From contig NZ_CP166730.1 of NCBI RefSeq assembly GCF_041320665.1, positions 2,604,001 to 2,668,000 of the forward strand: DNA of 64,000 nucleotides. Direction: 5' to 3'. Source of the DNA: Comamonas sp. GB3 AK4-5. GTDB taxonomy: Bacteria; Pseudomonadota; Gammaproteobacteria; Burkholderiales; Burkholderiaceae_C. The stretch's first letter is position 1. Every line of letters starts with the position of its first letter. The position numbers were made by a program, and so were the translations under genes. Below are positions 34,937 to 42,625 of the stretch, in pieces. The notes beneath the pieces are model-generated. The model was not told the origin of the DNA. It worked only from the letters and a program-made list of their open reading frames with translations, and did no database searches.

Positions 34937-34966
34937 AGCCCGCCCGGCCCAAGCCGCGCGGGCTTT
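34937..34966 (+). terminator. Hairpin at gene border, copy 2
   Basis: AGCCCGC (34937-34943) and GCGGGCT (34958-34964) pair, followed by TTTGTCTTTT and then CTGGAG and the methyltransferase ATG at 34986. The distance from stem to ATG is about 20 bases. Confidence 0.65.
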
Positions 34967-34985
34967 GTCTTTTCTGGAGCCCTGA

Positions 34986-36749
34986 ATGCTGACACCCCAG
35001 TTTGTCCTCGCCCTGTCCGCCAAGCTGGTGGTAGACCTGTTTGCCGGTGGCGGCGGCGCGTCCACAGGCATCGAGCAGGCCATCGGCCGCCACGTCGATA
35101 TCGCCATCAACCACGATGCCGACGCCATCGGCATGCACGAAATCAATCACCCGCAGACGCGCCACTATCAGGCAGACGTTTGGGAGGTGGACCCGGTGCT
35201 GGTCACGGCCGGCATGCCTATCGGCCTGCTGCATGCATCGCCAGACTGCACCCACCACAGCCAGGCCCTGGGCGGCCAGCCGCGTAGCCGCGAGATACGC
35301 TCGCTTGCGTGGATCGTGCACCGATGGGCAGCCCGCAAGCCCGACGTGATCACCCTGGAGAACGTGGAGCAGATGCTGCAATGGTCGCCCCTGGTAGCCA
35401 AGCGCGATCCGGCCACAGGCCGCGTCATCACGCTGGACAAAGTGCAGGATGCCAGCGGCAAGACGGTCTATCGCGTGGCCGATCCTGGCGAGCGTGTGCC
35501 GCGCCACCGGCAATTCCTGGTGCCCGATAAAAAGGCCATGGGCCGGAACTGGAACCACTTTGTGCAGGGCCTGCGGGATATGGGCTACGTCGTGCAGTGG
35601 CGCGTCATCTGCAATGCGGACCTGGGAGCACACAGCACCCGCACCAGGCTCTATATGGTGGCCCGCCGCGATGGATTGCCCATCGTGTGGCCCGAGCCCA
35701 CTCACACCAAGAAGCCCTCCGGCCAGCGCAAAGCCTGGCGCCCGGCGGCTGACTGCATCGACTGGAGCATCCCGGGCGCCAGCATCTTCGGCCGCAAGAA
35801 GGATCTGGCCGAGGCCACGATGCGGCGCATTGCCCATGGCATGCAGAAGTTTGTGCTGGATGCAGCAGAGCCATACATCGTCAGCCAGCAAGATCGTGCA
35901 GCATTCATCACCAAGTTCAACACCGGCTCAACCGGATCGGACTTGCGCGACCCGGTGCCCACGGTCACCGCCGGCGGCCACCCCGTCCGGCCCGGAACTG
36001 GCACCACCATCGGCTTGATGTCTGCATGCCTGGTCCAGGCCGGCCACGGCGAGGGCAAGGGAGGCGGCAAGCGCTGGAGCCATGGCGCCAACGACATCAC
36101 GGGCCCGCTGGGCACGGTCACCGCCAGCGGCGGCGGCCAGAGCCTCGCCACGGCCTTCATGGTCCAAGCCAATGGCGGCTTCAACACCACGCCGGCCAGG
36201 GATCTGCAGGAGCCGGTTTCCACCGTCACCACCAGCGGCAGCCAGCAGCAGCTGGCCGTGGCCCATCTGGCAACCCTGCGCCACCACAGCACTGGGCGCG
36301 ACCTGTCGGAGCCGCTGGCGACTGTGGCCGCCGGCGGCGAGCACCACGCCCTGCTGCAGTACCAGCTCAGCCAGGACGACCAGGCCGGCGCGCTGCGCTG
36401 TGCCGCCTTCCTGATGCGCTACCACGCCAACGGCGGCCAATGGTCAGACCTGCGCGACCCGGTGACCACCATCACCACGCGCGACCGCCTTGCCATGGTG
36501 ACCATGTGGCTCAGGGGCGAGCCCTGGGTAATCGTGGACATCACGCTGCGCATGCTGGTGCCGCGCGAGCTCTACAACGCCCAGGACTTCCCGCAGAGCT
36601 ACGTCATTGACCGCACGGCCACGGGCAAGGCCCTGACAAAAACCGCCCAGGTCCGCATGGCCGGCAACAGCGTCAGCCCGCTGCCCATGCGGCTGATCGT
36701 GGAAGCGAACTACACCGAAATGGCCATGCCGCAGCGCAAGGTCGCATGA
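34986..36749 (+). CDS. DNA (cytosine-5) methyltransferase
   Basis: This 587-residue enzyme should transfer methyl from S-adenosylmethionine to cytosine C5. Motif I is DLFAGGGGASTG (about 17-29), motif IV is SPDC with the nucleophile Cys88 (the usual Pro-Pro-Cys is Pro-Asp-Cys), motif VI is ENVE (125-128), motif VIII is TRTRLYMVARR and motif X is MAGNSVSP near the end. Between VIII and X lies a long target-recognition region with five copies of a D-x-x-(D/E)-P-(V/L)-x-T-V-T unit. No restriction enzyme gene is adjacent, so it looks like an orphan phage enzyme that masks DNA from host restriction. ATG 34986 follows TTTCTGGAG. Target site unknown. Confidence 0.93.
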   Translation: MLTPQFVLALSAKLVVDLFAGGGGASTGIEQAIGRHVDIAINHDADAIGMHEINHPQTRHYQADVWEVDPVLVTAGMPIGLLHASPDCTHHSQALGGQPRSREIRSLAWIVHRWAARKPDVITLENVEQMLQWSPLVAKRDPATGRVITLDKVQDASGKTVYRVADPGERVPRHRQFLVPDKKAMGRNWNHFVQGLRDMGYVVQWRVICNADLGAHSTRTRLYMVARRDGLPIVWPEPTHTKKPSGQRKAWRPAADCIDWSIPGASIFGRKKDLAEATMRRIAHGMQKFVLDAAEPYIVSQQDRAAFITKFNTGSTGSDLRDPVPTVTAGGHPVRPGTGTTIGLMSACLVQAGHGEGKGGGKRWSHGANDITGPLGTVTASGGGQSLATAFMVQANGGFNTTPARDLQEPVSTVTTSGSQQQLAVAHLATLRHHSTGRDLSEPLATVAAGGEHHALLQYQLSQDDQAGALRCAAFLMRYHANGGQWSDLRDPVTTITTRDRLAMVTMWLRGEPWVIVDITLRMLVPRELYNAQDFPQSYVIDRTATGKALTKTAQVRMAGNSVSPLPMRLIVEANYTEMAMPQRKVA

Positions 36750-36755
36750 CAACCC

Positions 36756-36780
36756 AGGCCCGCACACCGCAGGCCTTTCT
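36756..36780 (+). terminator. Hairpin at gene border, copy 3 (imperfect)
   Basis: AGGCCCGC and GCAGGCCT pair with one mismatch, followed by TTTCT. It follows the methyltransferase stop. Unlike the other copies there is no start codon directly after it. Confidence 0.55.
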
Positions 36781-36851
36781 CACAGGGGCACCAGTACAGT
36801 TTTCGACTTGAAGCTAACCATTGCGAATCTTGATATAGCTATGCCTGCGAG

Positions 36852-36867
36852 CTGTACAAAAATACAG
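36852..36867. promoter_or_regulatory. LexA-type SOS box
   Basis: CTGTACAAAAATACAG fits CTGT-N8-ACAG, the LexA consensus of gamma and beta proteobacteria, with symmetric ends. It lies about 100 bases before the GTG of the gene at 36969 in an AT-rich promoter-like region. It predicts induction of the two downstream genes after DNA damage. Confidence 0.75.
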
Positions 36868-36968
36868 TAAAATGAATTACAAACAATTAGCCGCGCAAGA
36901 AATCCAGCAACACGAAACTTTTTCCATTAAAATTCCGCACATACGCAACTCATTGAAAGAGTGTAAAC

Positions 36969-37637
36969 GTGCCTTCCTTGTCCAAACTCGGTCCTCCTGA
37001 ACTGGAGCAGCTCATCAAAGAGAACATCCAGCGCGATGCCCTCATGGCTCTTGATGACGCATACAAGTCAGGAGATGACAAGTGCGTCGCCCATGCAACG
37101 TTGTTCGCACGGACTCATCGCTCTTCGGGGGCAGGACAAAACAGGCACTTTTTCACCAATGAGACGTTCCATGAGGCCCTCACCGTTCATGGTGCCAAGC
37201 CTTCTCCGCTCTGTGGCACAAAGCTGGTGATCGGCAAGCTCGGCATCTTCAGCATTGCCCGTCTCAACGTGCCGGGCCACAAGTGGGTCAACCTTAAAGG
37301 CAGCAAAACCCGCAAACAGCTCGCTCAGCTCAATACGGCCATCGAACGCACCTACGTCCAAGGCGATTTGTTTGATGCCGACAGGCCCGTCTCTGCGGGA
37401 ACAATTTTTATTCTTGGTGTGATGGATGGCCTAGACATCGCCACAGGCGTTGCAAAATTGACACAAGTCATGATTGCACTACCTGCGCCAGATATGAAAT
37501 CCTGGCTCTACATCAAGCCCCTAACCGAATTCCTTAAGTTGTACGACCTGCCCGAAAACAACAACCAGTACGACGGAGCAGTGCCAACACTTAAGGCGCA
37601 ACCCAAGAAACTTACCGGAAATGACCAAGGGTATTAA
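36969..37637 (+). CDS. Unknown protein upstream of XRE-M78 gene, SOS-boxed
   Basis: This 222-residue protein starts with GTG. It reads NIQRDALMALDDAYKSGDDK, later TYVQGDLFDADRPVSAGTIF and DGLDIATGVAKLTQVMIALP. The moderate size, many conserved-looking polar positions and the overlap with the next gene suggest a partner protein. No family was recognised. Its last 17 bases overlap the XRE-M78 gene, so the two are made together. The SOS box upstream suggests induction by DNA damage. It may be the effector whose level is controlled by the metallopeptidase-like regulator, but that is inference. Confidence 0.7.
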   Translation: MPSLSKLGPPELEQLIKENIQRDALMALDDAYKSGDDKCVAHATLFARTHRSSGAGQNRHFFTNETFHEALTVHGAKPSPLCGTKLVIGKLGIFSIARLNVPGHKWVNLKGSKTRKQLAQLNTAIERTYVQGDLFDADRPVSAGTIFILGVMDGLDIATGVAKLTQVMIALPAPDMKSWLYIKPLTEFLKLYDLPENNNQYDGAVPTLKAQPKKLTGNDQGY

Positions 37638-38835
37638 CGACCTGCAACCAGCGCGCCTTGAACAAGCGCTGGTTGCCCGCGGCCTCACCAAAGGCCAGCT
37701 GGCTAGCCTTGTTGGCGTAGCGGCATCTACTGTTACCAAGTGGTGCAAAGGCGATCAGTTTCCTGAAGCAGAAACCTTTGACCGCCTTGCATCCACATTG
37801 AATGTAGAGGCCGAGTGGCTGACCCGTCCGACACTCCCTGCGGTCTCCGCCCCCCTGTTTCGCAGCAACGCCCTCGCCCTTAAAGCAGCTCGCGCCAAGC
37901 TCAATGAGCGCGCCAACTGGGCACAAGACTTAGCAGCCCTGTTTGCCCTGCATGCAGACTACCCAGCCCTCAACCTGCCAGAACGCGACTTTCTTGCCCC
38001 TGAAGAAATCACTAACGCAGACATTGAAGCTGCTGCGGAGGAATGCCGCCAACGCTGGAAACTGGGTCGCACGCCCATACAAGACTTGGTACTAGCCGCA
38101 GAAAGCGCTGGCATTCTGGTTGTGCGTGAAGAGACCGACATCGCCACGATCGAAGGACTCTCCAGCTGGAGCTCGGTACTGGGCCTACCTATCGTCCTGC
38201 TATCAGCCGACAAGGCCAATGGCTTCCGCAGCCGCTTTGATCTGGCCCATGAAATTGGCCACCTTGTGCTGCACAAGCACATTCCGCCCTCGCCAGACCG
38301 TGACCGCTACAAACTCATGGAAAAGCAGGCCCACCACTTTGCCGGCGCACTACTCCTACCTGCCGAAACCTTTGCCGACGACGTGCGCGTTCCCATCAAC
38401 CTGGACAATCTGCTCATCCTCAAGCAACGATGGGGCGTATCTGCTGCAGCCATGCTTATGCGCCTGCACAGAATTGAATTGATTACCGATGAAGAGAAAG
38501 ACACTCTCTTCAAACGCCGCTCTGCCCGATGGGGGGCCAAGGCGGAACCATTTGACGAAAAGTGGGAGCCTGAAAAGCCTCGCCTGCTGCGCCGCACGAT
38601 GGAGTTGCTCATCAATGCAGGCTTATTGACGACCGAGAGTGTTGTGCGATATATCGGCCTCAGCGCGCGCGATGTCGAGCAGCTTTGCGGCCTTCGCGAA
38701 GGCTATTTCTCCAGCCCACCACAGGTGGTGGAACTTGCGACATTGCGTCACAACAAGACAGCAACGCATGCTGGTCAGAAAGTCGCAAATGGCGAGAGTG
38801 CGCAAGTGATGTCACTGATGGATTTCAGACGCTGA
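37621..38835 (+). CDS. XRE-family regulator with ImmA/IrrE (M78) domain
   Basis: This 404-residue protein has an N-terminal helix-turn-helix (about 10-62; LTKGQLASLVGVAASTVTKW) and a central M78 metallopeptidase-like domain (about 145-290) with the zinc motif H210-E-I-G-H214 in RSRFDLAHEIGHLVLHKH and the QAHHFAGALLLP segment. A helical C-terminal part follows. ImmA/IrrE proteins cleave or sense partner repressors after DNA damage; single-chain XRE-M78 forms often control phage or mobile genes, and some act with a short upstream partner. It overlaps the preceding gene by 17 bases. Together with the SOS box this points to a damage-responsive module. Confidence 0.88.
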   Translation: MTKGINDLQPARLEQALVARGLTKGQLASLVGVAASTVTKWCKGDQFPEAETFDRLASTLNVEAEWLTRPTLPAVSAPLFRSNALALKAARAKLNERANWAQDLAALFALHADYPALNLPERDFLAPEEITNADIEAAAEECRQRWKLGRTPIQDLVLAAESAGILVVREETDIATIEGLSSWSSVLGLPIVLLSADKANGFRSRFDLAHEIGHLVLHKHIPPSPDRDRYKLMEKQAHHFAGALLLPAETFADDVRVPINLDNLLILKQRWGVSAAAMLMRLHRIELITDEEKDTLFKRRSARWGAKAEPFDEKWEPEKPRLLRRTMELLINAGLLTTESVVRYIGLSARDVEQLCGLREGYFSSPPQVVELATLRHNKTATHAGQKVANGESAQVMSLMDFRR

Positions 38836-38913
38836 CATCCTCCTATGACCCACGCTTGTGGGCCTTTCTTTTGAAGCAGCTCAAATCGCAGCTCATCTCG
38901 CCCCAACAACCCA

Positions 38914-38936
38914 GGCCCGCCCAACAGCGGGCCTTT
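38914..38936 (+). terminator. Hairpin at gene border, copy 4
   Basis: GGCCCGC (38914-38920) and GCGGGCC (38927-38933) pair perfectly around CCAACA, followed by TTTCTCTTT, then CTGGAG and ATG 38955. Confidence 0.7.
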
Positions 38937-38954
38937 CTCTTTCTGGAGTGCCCT

Positions 38955-39084
38955 ATGGCCACCACCACACCCTACACCTCAGTCACAGCGGCGTAACAAC
39001 TGCACGCCACCGTTGCTGCAAGCCAACCCCAGCATCTGCGGCATTCAACGCGCCAATGCCGCGGCATAAGCTCAAAGGAGAACC
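38955..39084 (+). other. Gene-border block with a 13-codon frame and spacer
   Basis: The hairpin at 38914 and CTGGAG lead to ATG 38955, but the frame (MATTTPYTSVTAA) stops after 13 codons. The rest of the stretch has no other start with a ribosome binding site until 39085. It may be a decayed gene or a leader; nothing else was seen. Confidence 0.35.
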
Positions 39085-39282
39085 ATGCGCAGTCCAAAGA
39101 AAGGCCGAGCCCCCATGCGACTTCAAGACCTCGCTAACACCATCGATTGCATTCAATGCAGCAAGAAAAAACCGGCCTCAGGATCTCGCCTTTTTCATGC
39201 GTGTCATGTTTGTAGTGACTGCTCTCAGAAACTGGCCCAGTTGCCCGCAACTCAGACTCAAATGAGCTGCCCAGCGCACTGA
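39085..39282 (+). CDS. Small zinc-ribbon-like phage protein (65 aa)
   Basis: This 65-residue basic protein has two Cys pairs, C-I-Q-C near residue 22 and C-x-x-C in HVCSDC near residue 41, spaced like a small zinc ribbon (DCIQCSKKKP and CHVCSDCSQKL). AAAGGAG lies at the right distance before the ATG. Small zinc fingers of this sort occur in phage early regions as regulators or host-takeover proteins; no named family was recognised. Confidence 0.6.
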   Translation: MRSPKKGRAPMRLQDLANTIDCIQCSKKKPASGSRLFHACHVCSDCSQKLAQLPATQTQMSCPAH

Positions 39283-39302
39283 TCCGCCTCACCTACACAT
39301 CC

Positions 39303-39332
39303 AGCCCCGCCATTGAGCGGGGCTTCTTTTTT
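39303..39332 (+). terminator. Hairpin at gene border, copy 5
   Basis: AGCCCCGC (39303-39310) and GCGGGGCT (39317-39324) pair perfectly around CATTGA, followed by TCTTTTTT, then GGAG and the ATG at 39343. The T run makes it a good terminator. Confidence 0.8.
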
Positions 39333-39342
39333 GGAGCCATTT

Positions 39343-39597
39343 ATGAGCATGACCCACTTCGCCCTGCTCGCTAAGTTCGGAGACACCAACATTCCGCTTG
39401 AAGCATGCTGCATGGACTTTTTCGGCATCGCGCCGCGCAAGGCCAATGAGCGTGCGTGCCTGCAGGATCTGCCTGTGCCCGCATACAAGCTGGGCGGCCA
39501 GCGTAGCCCCTGGTTTGTGGATGCCAAGGCACTGGCAGAACACATCGATAAGAAGAAGGCCGAGGCCGAGAACGACTGGGGGCGCCTGCGTGCGTAA
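39343..39597 (+). CDS. PrtN-like (pyocin activator) protein
   Basis: This 84-residue protein matches the PrtN family: LAKFGDTNIPLEACCMDFFG at the start of the helix-turn-helix, APRKANERACLQDLPVPAYKLG and WFVDAKALAEHIDKKKAEAE at the end. PrtN activates pyocin genes in Pseudomonas; short family members next to prophage integrases probably act as excision or expression regulators. The ATG at 39343 is preferred over an earlier in-frame start at 39313 because GGAG precedes it and homology begins there. Next to it, on the other strand, is the remnant of the integrase. Confidence 0.82.
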   Translation: MSMTHFALLAKFGDTNIPLEACCMDFFGIAPRKANERACLQDLPVPAYKLGGQRSPWFVDAKALAEHIDKKKAEAENDWGRLRA

Positions 39598-39605
39598 CTC
39601 AGCGC

Positions 39606-39742
39606 TCAGGGACGTTCTCTGGCCTGAGGTGGGTGTACCGCTTCAACGTGGCCCAGCTGGTGTGCAGCGTGAACTGGGCCACCTCTTGAATGCTGTACCC
39701 CTTTTCAAACAGGCGGCTGGTGGACTCGTGTTCTACCAACAT
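39606..39742 (-). pseudogene. Phage integrase C-terminal remnant
   Basis: Read on the minus strand, the last 43 codons encode HESTSRLFEKGYSIQEVAQF, then TLHTSWATLKRYTHLRPENV and a stop. This is the end of a phage tyrosine integrase with the catalytic Tyr in KRYTHL and the helix after the HxLRH box. Upstream of the HES the homology ends near 39731, where the recombinase-trio element begins. The N-terminal 300 or so residues were not found on the other side of that element, so DNA was lost or lies outside the window. Confidence 0.78.
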
Positions 39743-39782
39743 CTAAGTGTTGCTGAAAGATATCTTTTGGAAGCAGCACATT

Positions 39783-39796
39783 AGCATCATGATGCT
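39783..39796. repeat. 14-base perfect palindrome before first recombinase
   Basis: AGCATCATGATGCT is a perfect palindrome 16 bases before the GTG of the first recombinase gene, near the left end of the element. It may be an operator or a recombination core site. Confidence 0.6.
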
Positions 39797-39811
39797 GATG
39801 AAGGGATAAGT

Positions 39812-40942
39812 GTGCATTTGTTCTACACAGATAAAAGTTTCGAGCTGAATGGCGTGTCTTTGCCTGGGATTCCGTTCCTAGCCAACGCCGATGCAGAGTT
39901 GATCGAGTCCGCCAATCGCTACCTATTCCACATCGCGGTAGTGCGAGGGCGCACTCGCGCTCCCGCCACCTGGCGAACCTATGCGAACCATCTATACGAG
40001 TTTTTCTCTTTCCTCGAAGAGAACACATTGTTCTGGAGCCAAGTGAACCAGGAACACATCGCTGTCTGGCGCAACTCGATGCTGGATCGTGACCTTTCCC
40101 GCTCTACGATCAATAAGCGCCTTTCGACCACCTGTGCGTTTTACACTTGGTGCGCTCGCCAAGGTTTGACCGAACAGCGGCCATTCGAAACTCAGGAAGT
40201 GCTTGTGTCGAAGTCAAAGGGGTTCTTGGTTCACGTTGATGCTACCGGGAGTCGCGTGCAGGCTAATGAATTGACTTTGCGAACTCAACCGCAACTTCCC
40301 AAATTCCTGAGCATCCCAGAAGCCCTTCAATTTATCGAAACACTGTCGCCTCGCCGGACGCAACTTTTGGCCTACCTAATGCTGTTGTGTGGTCTACGTC
40401 GTGAAGAGGCTTGTGCCCTCGATGTTCGGGTTCTGCCAACCCCGGCCGGACATTCTTCAGGTAAGGCCATCAAGATGACACTCGATCCATGTCTTACGCC
40501 AACCAAAGGTTCCAAAGAGCGCTGGGTGATGGTTCCATATGACCTCGTGGGGCACCTGTTTGACTACATGATGCGGGTACGACCAAAACTCGTCAGCATG
40601 CACCGCAAACGCCATGGCAAGGAGACAACCAAGCTATTTCTGACACGTGATGGCGCAGAATTATCGTTGGACGGACTGGATGTGAGCTTTCAACGAGCAT
40701 CAACCAAATCTGGGGTGAAGTGCACACCTCATCGCTTGAGGCACACCTTCGGCACCTACGAGTTTTTACGAGTTTCAGAAAAGTGGGGAACTGATAGTGC
40801 ATTGCACTGGGTTAGAGACCGTTTAGGACATTCATCTATCGCTACCACTGAGGTTTATGTGCATGCGGCTGACCTACTAAAACATGACGAGGTGGATGGC
40901 TACGTGGAAGAAGTTCTACAACTCGTAGCTAGGCCATCATGA
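39812..40942 (+). CDS. Tyrosine recombinase 1 of the trio (TnpA-like)
   Basis: This 376-residue recombinase has an N-terminal SAM-like core-binding domain (about 35-120) and a complete catalytic domain. Catalytic residues are R196 (GLRREE), K235 (GSKERW), H307 and R310 (HRLRHTFG), H340 (LGHSS) and Y349 (TTEVYVH). It starts with GTG after AAGGGA. The last four bases overlap the start of the second recombinase (ATGA), so they are translationally coupled. In Tn554-type elements such proteins act together to insert DNA at specific sites. Confidence 0.92.
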   Translation: MHLFYTDKSFELNGVSLPGIPFLANADAELIESANRYLFHIAVVRGRTRAPATWRTYANHLYEFFSFLEENTLFWSQVNQEHIAVWRNSMLDRDLSRSTINKRLSTTCAFYTWCARQGLTEQRPFETQEVLVSKSKGFLVHVDATGSRVQANELTLRTQPQLPKFLSIPEALQFIETLSPRRTQLLAYLMLLCGLRREEACALDVRVLPTPAGHSSGKAIKMTLDPCLTPTKGSKERWVMVPYDLVGHLFDYMMRVRPKLVSMHRKRHGKETTKLFLTRDGAELSLDGLDVSFQRASTKSGVKCTPHRLRHTFGTYEFLRVSEKWGTDSALHWVRDRLGHSSIATTEVYVHAADLLKHDEVDGYVEEVLQLVARPS

Positions 40943-42624
40943 TTGGTAAAAAACGAGTTATTCGGAAAGTTACGGCTGTAACGCTGGAGGGCACTGTCGT
41001 AGATTTACCGCCATCATGGTGCTTCACTATTCGTTGTCAGCATCATGGCGAAATTCGCTTCGATTTTCCCCCCTGGCGCCAAGGTGGCCGCGAAGAGCTA
41101 GCGATTCATGTGCGAGATGCAATTTGGTCGATGCGGCATGAGCTGGTTGGAATCACCCTGCAGGGGATTTTCCAGCAGCTATCCACTTACTTCTGGCCAT
41201 TCTTGGATGAACTCGAGAAGAGTAACTACGCTGTCTTCCGCTTAAGCCAAATTGATGAGGCGACTTTCAGAGAGTTTCTTGCGTGGCTCGAGCGACGTAT
41301 CGCCACTGTGGGGAAAACAGCAGGCCAACCGCTGTCACTCTCCGCGAAGAAAAATGCCTATACGGCGCTGAAGACTGTACTGATAAATAGAATGAAAAAG
41401 GAACCAGATTCAGTCAACACACAGTTACGATTTCCCAAGTCGCCGTTCCCCAATATCAATCGGTTAGTTCCGAAGCGTACGTCATATAGTAAAAGTGAGC
41501 AGAGTAGAATCATTGCGGCTTGCAATCAAGACTTGAAGCGAATCCACAGCCCGCAAAGCGGCGAATTATTGCCACCGGCACAAGTTTTGGCCGTGCATCT
41601 AATAGTATTGGCATTGGCCACAGGTCGGAACTTTCAAGGCCTGCTTGAGCTTCGACGAGATAGTTTAAAGCCCCATCCTCTCAAGGATCGTGAAATCCTC
41701 ATCACTGAAAAGCGCCGTGGCGGTTCCACACAGGTCACCTCATACCGAGCGCAGGAGGTCAATCAGAAGGCAGAACAAGATCAGGTACTCACGATCCCCA
41801 CCACCGTGGGCAGCCACTTTCGCTGGCTTGCTGACTTCACCCGCTCAGTAAGTGATGAGGCCCTCTTCGAGGATCGCGACTTAGTATTCCTGTGGCGGGT
41901 ACCTTATACAGGACGTCATCCCAAGTCCACTCGTCAGGGACGGATTAACCGTTTTACCCAGGTGGATGCTCGAAACGCCATCGCGGATTTTGTTGTACGC
42001 CATGAACTGGTTGATGACCATGGGGAGCGCCTTCTCTTCAGTGTCGCCCGTTGTCGCCCAACCTTTGGTACGAACCTGTATGCACTAACACGAGATATTC
42101 GCAAGGTCCAACTTGCGATGGGTCATGCATCCGCCGAGACCACTGCACGTCATTATGTGTCGCTACCAGCAGTCGCAGAGCGGGATCATGTCTTTGTCGG
42201 CCAAGCGATGGTGGGTTGGGTCACTTCGGCCAGTGAGGCTAAAGCCACGGCACTAGCCGCCGATGGCAAGATACCGCTTCAGAATGTACGCGAACTCTTG
42301 AGCGGTGGATACAACACCGCCGTTGCTCGCTGCATGAATCCATTCCGCGAGGGAGAAGAGGTTTGCGGCAAGTACATGGTTTGTTTCAAATGCCCGCAGA
42401 TGGTGGTTTTCGAAGACGACCTCTGGAAAATGTTCAGCTTCTACAACAAGCTGCTTGCCGAAAGAAACAAGATCGCCCCGCATCACTGGGTCAAGACATA
42501 CGGCTGGGTCATAAAAACCATCGACAACGACATAGCGACTCAATTTCCGGCCGACATAGTCGAGGCTGCAAAAAACAAAGCCAAGGTGACACCTCACCCA
42601 GCTTGGCTGAGTGCTGGAGGGTAA
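40939..42624 (+). CDS. Tyrosine recombinase 2 of the trio
   Basis: This 561-residue protein has a catalytic domain in the middle with R in LATGRNFQGLLELR, R-x-x-R-like ARCRPTFGTNLYAL and the box LAMGHASAETTARHYVS holding His and Tyr. A C-terminal tail of about 140 residues follows, with four Cys (CMNPFREGEEVCGKYMVCFKC) that could bind zinc, and an aromatic-rich end. It overlaps the first recombinase by four bases and ends one base before the third. The three differ in length and sequence, so they are not recent duplicates. Confidence 0.9.
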   Translation: MIGKKRVIRKVTAVTLEGTVVDLPPSWCFTIRCQHHGEIRFDFPPWRQGGREELAIHVRDAIWSMRHELVGITLQGIFQQLSTYFWPFLDELEKSNYAVFRLSQIDEATFREFLAWLERRIATVGKTAGQPLSLSAKKNAYTALKTVLINRMKKEPDSVNTQLRFPKSPFPNINRLVPKRTSYSKSEQSRIIAACNQDLKRIHSPQSGELLPPAQVLAVHLIVLALATGRNFQGLLELRRDSLKPHPLKDREILITEKRRGGSTQVTSYRAQEVNQKAEQDQVLTIPTTVGSHFRWLADFTRSVSDEALFEDRDLVFLWRVPYTGRHPKSTRQGRINRFTQVDARNAIADFVVRHELVDDHGERLLFSVARCRPTFGTNLYALTRDIRKVQLAMGHASAETTARHYVSLPAVAERDHVFVGQAMVGWVTSASEAKATALAADGKIPLQNVRELLSGGYNTAVARCMNPFREGEEVCGKYMVCFKCPQMVVFEDDLWKMFSFYNKLLAERNKIAPHHWVKTYGWVIKTIDNDIATQFPADIVEAAKNKAKVTPHPAWLSAGG

Positions 42625-42625
42625 T

